Source: Vulcanimicrobiota bacterium
Lineage (GTDB): Bacteria; Vulcanimicrobiota; Vulcanimicrobiia; Vulcanimicrobiales; Vulcanimicrobiaceae
Reading direction: 5' to 3'
DNA length: 8,026 nucleotides
NCBI GenBank assembly: GCA_030040695.1
Contig: JASHTE010000084.1
Coordinates: 1-8,026, forward strand
Shown one piece after another: positions 4,855 to 8,026 of this stretch. The translations under genes were made by a program, and so were the position numbers. Below the pieces are notes generated by a model that was given only the letters and a program-made list of their open reading frames with translations, had not been told where the DNA came from and did no database searches. How positions within the stretch are numbered: position 1 is the stretch's first letter; every line of letters begins with the position of its first letter.

Positions 4855-6301
4855 ATGCGCGCTCTGGGAGACGCACTGCTCGCGGCAGTGCCAACATGAC
4901 GAGAACACCGGCCGTCGCGAGTATGCCGAGCCACGTCGGTGCCTTCACGAGCCAGACCGGCCACGTCGTCACGACGTGACTGGCAACGAAATGTGCCCAG
5001 GAGGCCTGTGGTATCGCCTGCGAGAGCGCCGGCGCCGCGATCGTCGTCGCGTTGTCGCCGACGACATTGAGCAGCGCCGCGCTCACGAATAAAGCCGCGG
5101 CAACCGCCGCGGCGCTGTAGAGTGCCGCTCGCTCCGACCCTCCGTATTCGCCACCGACGAACGCCGCAACCGATGCCGCAGTGATGACGACCATGGGCAA
5201 TGGAACGCTGCTCTCCATGAATATCGGTATGATCAACGGCACTGCGAGCGCGACGAGCGGCACCGCGAAGAGCCACGCGGGACGCAGAGAACGCGACGCG
5301 ATCCACATCGCTGCAGGGATCGCGAGGCCTATGTGATCGGGATGCAAATACGGACCGCCCACCACCACGAATGCCGGGCCGGCAAGCACTGCAATTTCGG
5401 GATTCGTCCGCGCGAGCATCGTACGCGCGAACCACGCGGTGACGCCGAGCATTGCTATCCACTGCAAGTGCCCGGCTAACAGAGCCGCGCCCGGCGTCAC
5501 CCCGAGGCGCCCGAGCACCCATGAGAGGCTAAACTGCGCGACTGCAGAGAGCTCCGAGGAACTCTGCGCGGGAAGAACGTCGCGTATGTAGGCGACGTTC
5601 TCGTGGACGCCGAGAGCGACGAGCGAGACGAGGCCAAGAACCGCAACTACTCCGGCACCGACGAGGGCGCCACGTCTCGACAGCATTGCGCACGCAATCG
5701 CGGCGGCGATGCCGATCTGCGGTTCCGCAAAGGCGAGCGCGAGACCGCAACTCATGGCTGCCAGGGAGCGCACTGAGGGATGCGGGCGCGAGGCGCTCCA
5801 GGCAGCCAGCGCTATGCCAAGAAGAGCGATCGGTTCCAGCTCGCCAGACATGAGCCCGTCGCCCATTACGGCTATGGAGAGCGCGACCGCGATCGCCCAC
5901 ACGTTGCCCAGGCCCAGCCGCGCGAACAGTACGATAGCGAGAGCGGCGCAAATTGCGAGCAGGCAGGACCACACAACGGCAGCTACAGGGAATGTGAGCG
6001 CGCTGAATGGCACGATTGCTGCAATCGCATAGCCGGGGAGCGGAGCCGGGACGATGAGTCCGTCCCTCGGCTCAAAGAATGCGGGGGAGCTCGCCGCCTC
6101 ACACGCGGAGAGCGGCGCGGCCTTGTACGGATTGCCGCCTGTCGCCAGCACGTGTGCAGCGCAATAGAAGGCCTTGAAGTTACACATGATCCAGCCGCTC
6201 GACTCGAGCATGACGCCGTACGACGCAACGGCAAGGCCTATCACGAGAATAGCGGTTGGTACGCGCAAGCGGGGCCACACTGTGGCTAAAGGCGGTTTCA
6301 T
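4844..6301 (-). CDS. Polytopic GT-C (GT87/DUF2029-like) membrane protein, paralog A
   Basis: This encodes 485 residues with about ten or more hydrophobic segments and no soluble domain. The ATG at 6301 shares one base with the stop of paralog B (TGATG). Motifs: C40-N-F-K-A-F-Y-C47, G55-G-N-P-Y59, P-L-S-A-C67-E, L-P-G-Y91, S152-G-E-L-E-P157, F-A-E193-P-Q195, and G-G-P-Y-L-H-P-D-H near 315-322. The order recalls GT87 proteins, polyprenyl-phosphate-sugar-dependent transferases with a DF-x-x-Y-Y-x-A-A first-loop motif followed by a G-x-P-Y motif. Here Asn41 stands where the DF aspartate is expected, and S-G-E replaces the usual N-G-Q. Cys47 and Cys67 may form a disulfide in the first extracytoplasmic loop. 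The C-terminus holds W-L-V-K-A-P-T-W-L-G-I-L-A-T, shared with its neighbours. Sugar and acceptor are unknown. The frame is open to 7399, but beyond 6301 it shadows paralog B. Confidence 0.8.
   Translation of the reverse strand: MKPPLATVWPRLRVPTAILVIGLAVASYGVMLESSGWIMCNFKAFYCAAHVLATGGNPYKAAPLSACEAASSPAFFEPRDGLIVPAPLPGYAIAAIVPFSALTFPVAAVVWSCLLAICAALAIVLFARLGLGNVWAIAVALSIAVMGDGLMSGELEPIALLGIALAAWSASRPHPSVRSLAAMSCGLALAFAEPQIGIAAAIACAMLSRRGALVGAGVVAVLGLVSLVALGVHENVAYIRDVLPAQSSSELSAVAQFSLSWVLGRLGVTPGAALLAGHLQWIAMLGVTAWFARTMLARTNPEIAVLAGPAFVVVGGPYLHPDHIGLAIPAAMWIASRSLRPAWLFAVPLVALAVPLIIPIFMESSVPLPMVVITAASVAAFVGGEYGGSERAALYSAAAVAAALFVSAALLNVVGDNATTIAAPALSQAIPQASWAHFVASHVVTTWPVWLVKAPTWLGILATAGVLVMLALPRAVRLPERAYGQ
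4873..4891 (-). other. Hairpin just before the start of the small membrane protein gene
   Basis: GCACTGC (4873-4879) and GCAGTGC (4885-4891) are perfect 7-bp arms around a 5-base loop. It lies inside the last codons of paralog A, ending 18 bases upstream of the ATG at 4854. It could hold back initiation of the downstream gene until ribosomes translating paralog A melt it. It could also be chance in GC-rich coding sequence. Confidence 0.3.
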
Positions 6302-7728
6302 CACGCTATCGCGTGCTCGCTCTGTTTGGGCCGCGCCGCAAGCGTGAGCGCCGCTACGGTAGCCAAGACTCCCAGCCACGTCGGCGCCTTCACGAGCCAG
6401 ATCGGCCATGCCGTAACGACCGAGCGCGTCGCGATGTAGTGCGCCCAAGAGGCCTGCGCCATACTCGCCGGGATGGACGGTGCACTCACCTGCACGATGC
6501 TCGCATGCGTGACGTTGGAGAGCAGCGCCATCGCAGTCAGCGCAATCACCGCGAGCACCGAGCACCAAACCGCGAACTCGGTGCTTCTCCCGTACTCTGC
6601 GCCCAGCCATCCTGCCACTGCGCCTGATACGATAACTACAAGAATGCCTGAAACCGCCCCGTCCATCAGCAGCATCATCAACGGGAGCGCGAGCACGACC
6701 GGCATCACAGCCGCGGGCCGCAGCGCGGGCGCATAGTTTGACGCGATCCACAGTGCGGCGGGAATTGCAAGCGCAATCTGATCGGGGTGCGCGAAGGGTC
6801 CGCCAAGTACTGCAAACGCGGGCGCCCCAAGCACCGCAACTTCGGGACTCTTGCGAGCGATCTTCGAGCGTGCAAACCACCCGGCGAGAGCGAGCATGAT
6901 CAGCCATTGCACGCGTCCGGCGGTGAGCGCTGGGCCCGCGGCAACGCCCAACCGATTCAACGCCCAAGAGAGGCTGAACTGTGAGAAAGACGGTAACTCG
7001 GCCGAGAGGTGCGCAGGGACGACGCTGCGCACGTACGCGACGTTCCCTTCTATGCCGAGCGCCACTATCGAAGTCAGAGTGAGGAGCGTTACCGCAACTG
7101 CCGCCGCGGTCGCAGCCCGGCGGCCGAGCATCGCACAGGCAATAGCGACGGCGATACCAACCTGCGGCTCGGCGAACGAGAGCGCGACACCCGTGCCGAG
7201 GATCGCCGACAAACCGAACGAAACGCGCCGTTGAGAGGCAGACCAGGCTGCAAGTGCAATGCCGAGAAGCGCAATCGGCTCGAGCTCGCCCGAGCAGAGA
7301 GCGTCGCCGATCAACGCCACCGAAAGCGCGACCGCGATGCTCCACGTGTGTCCGATGCCCAGGCGAGCGAGGAGCATGATCGAGCCGATGACGCAGCAAC
7401 TGAGAACCACGAACCAGAGAAGCGCAGCCAGCGGAAACGTGAGCGCCGCAAACGGTAGTAGCGCCGCCATCGCGTAGCCGGGCAGCGGGCCCGGCATAAC
7501 CAGTCCACCTTTTGCGACGAAGAGCGGAGCGGGCGCCGCCGCCGATTCACATGAGTACAGGGGCGTCGCAGCGTACGGGTTACCGCCCGACGCAAGTACG
7601 TGTGCGGCGCAATAGAACGCTTTGAAACTGCACATCAAGGCGTCTCCTGACGCGAGCACGCCGGCAGAGAGCGTCACGGCAATTGCAACGATCGCGATTG
7701 CGAGCGGCGCCCGCAGGCGATGGATCAT
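6301..7728 (-). CDS. Polytopic GT-C (GT87/DUF2029-like) membrane protein, paralog B
   Basis: This encodes 475 residues, polytopic, and alignable by eye over its whole length with paralog A with few gaps. The ATG at 7728 overlaps the stop of the upstream paralog by 4 bp (ATGA), which fixes the start; the frame is open to 7944 but only as a shadow. Motifs: C33-S-F-K-A-F-Y-C40, G48-G-N-P-Y52, P-L-Y-S-C60-E, L-P-G-Y85, S146-G-E-L-E-P151, F-A-E-P-Q, and G-G-P-F-A-H-P-D-Q. The C-terminal W-P-I-W-L-V-K-A-P-T-W-L-G is shared too. Ser34 replaces the aspartate expected in the GT87 DF motif, and the second histidine of the late H-P-D-H motif is Gln, unlike in A. Membrane location is certain. Glycosyl transfer is only the family expectation and may be lost or altered. 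Confidence 0.8.
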   Translation of the reverse strand: MIHRLRAPLAIAIVAIAVTLSAGVLASGDALMCSFKAFYCAAHVLASGGNPYAATPLYSCESAAAPAPLFVAKGGLVMPGPLPGYAMAALLPFAALTFPLAALLWFVVLSCCVIGSIMLLARLGIGHTWSIAVALSVALIGDALCSGELEPIALLGIALAAWSASQRRVSFGLSAILGTGVALSFAEPQVGIAVAIACAMLGRRAATAAAVAVTLLTLTSIVALGIEGNVAYVRSVVPAHLSAELPSFSQFSLSWALNRLGVAAGPALTAGRVQWLIMLALAGWFARSKIARKSPEVAVLGAPAFAVLGGPFAHPDQIALAIPAALWIASNYAPALRPAAVMPVVLALPLMMLLMDGAVSGILVVIVSGAVAGWLGAEYGRSTEFAVWCSVLAVIALTAMALLSNVTHASIVQVSAPSIPASMAQASWAHYIATRSVVTAWPIWLVKAPTWLGVLATVAALTLAARPKQSEHAIA

Positions 7729-8026
7729 GACGCGAGAGCGAGATCCGGCTGCCGAGCTCGCGCGAGAGAGGCGAGCGCCGCCGCGGTGGCGAGGATCCCG
7801 AACCAGGTCGGCGCTTTCACGAGCCACACCGCCCAACCGCTCATGGCAAGGTGCGAGGCGACTTCGCGTGACCAGAGCGTCTGCGCCAAGGGCGAGGAGA
7901 CCGCATACGCCGGCGCAACCGCATGCGAAGCCGCGCCGCTGCACACGGCCGCTATCGCCAAGGCCGCCATGGCGGTCGTCGCGAGGGCGGCGACGCGGAT
8001 TCCGGCGCTCAAGTTGCCGTAAACGT
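7725..8026 (-). CDS. Third GT-C paralog (C), C-terminal end only (5' part outside window)
   Basis: The frame is open to the right edge, so this is the 3' end of a longer gene. Read from the edge, the peptide begins V-Y-G-N-L-S-A-G-I-R-V. This aligns with E-Y-G-R-S-T-E in paralog B and E-Y-G-G-S-E-R in paralog A, about 100 residues from their ends. Two hydrophobic segments follow, the last containing W-A-V-W-L-V-K-A-P-T-W-F-G-I-L-A-T, almost identical to the two neighbours. A TTG at 8012 could be read as a start, but homology with A and B through and beyond it argues for a truncated full-size protein. The stop overlaps the start of paralog B by 4 bp, so all three are one operon. Confidence 0.75.
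   Translation of the reverse strand, partial: VYGNLSAGIRVAALATTAMAALAIAAVCSGAASHAVAPAYAVSSPLAQTLWSREVASHLAMSGWAVWLVKAPTWFGILATAAALASLARARQPDLALAS

Noticed and set aside
6302..7399. Upstream extension of the paralog A frame
   Set aside because: It lies entirely inside paralog B in another frame. Homology between A and B starts at the ATG at 6301.
1..8026. CRISPR array, tRNA/rRNA, insertion sequence or prophage features
   Set aside because: No regularly spaced repeats, cloverleaf-like segments, transposase-like frames or terminal repeats were seen by eye on either strand.

Overview
The window is a high-GC (roughly 60-65% by eye), densely packed bacterial chromosomal segment. Genes overlap by a few bases, Shine-Dalgarno sequences are plain, and no mobile element, CRISPR array, tRNA or rRNA is visible. 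The mix suggests an uncultured soil or peat bacterium: a RoxA-like diheme cytochrome, lysine-rich DUF6496 and Lmo0937-type small proteins, and tandem GT-C membrane proteins with an F-K-A-F-Y-C motif. Candidatus Eremiobacterota is a guess from the look of those membrane proteins and is not proven.

Left part, + strand (1-2316). The 3' end of an alpha/beta hydrolase, cut by the window edge, overlaps by 13 bp the start of a 580-residue exported diheme c-type cytochrome of the cytochrome-c-peroxidase/RoxA-like class. The overlap implies co-translation, so the hydrolase and the oxidase or peroxidase may act in one extracytoplasmic pathway.

Middle (2395-4579). A small secreted protein with a signal peptide lies on the - strand, divergent from a PhnB-type VOC protein. 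The 126 bp between them hold an inverted repeat and CGGGC-rich repeats. A compact + strand run follows: a Lys/Arg-rich DUF6496-like protein, a 53-residue Lmo0937-like membrane protein too short for default ORF calling, free methionine-(R)-sulfoxide reductase with all three catalytic cysteines, and a 103-residue Trp-rich unknown protein with a GTG start. The reductase makes a stress theme plausible for this run.

Right part, - strand (4576-8026). This is an operon of three tandem paralogous polytopic GT-C (GT87/DUF2029-like) proteins; the most upstream is cut by the right edge. They are joined by 4-bp and 1-bp overlaps. A 92-residue single-pass membrane protein follows, overlapping the last one by 11 bp. 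Both full-length paralogs carry Asn or Ser where GT87 proteins usually have the DF aspartate, so their activity is in doubt. This coupled cassette is the best candidate in the window for an undescribed system. It converges on the middle cluster, with the two stop codons sharing bases inside the loop of a GC hairpin.
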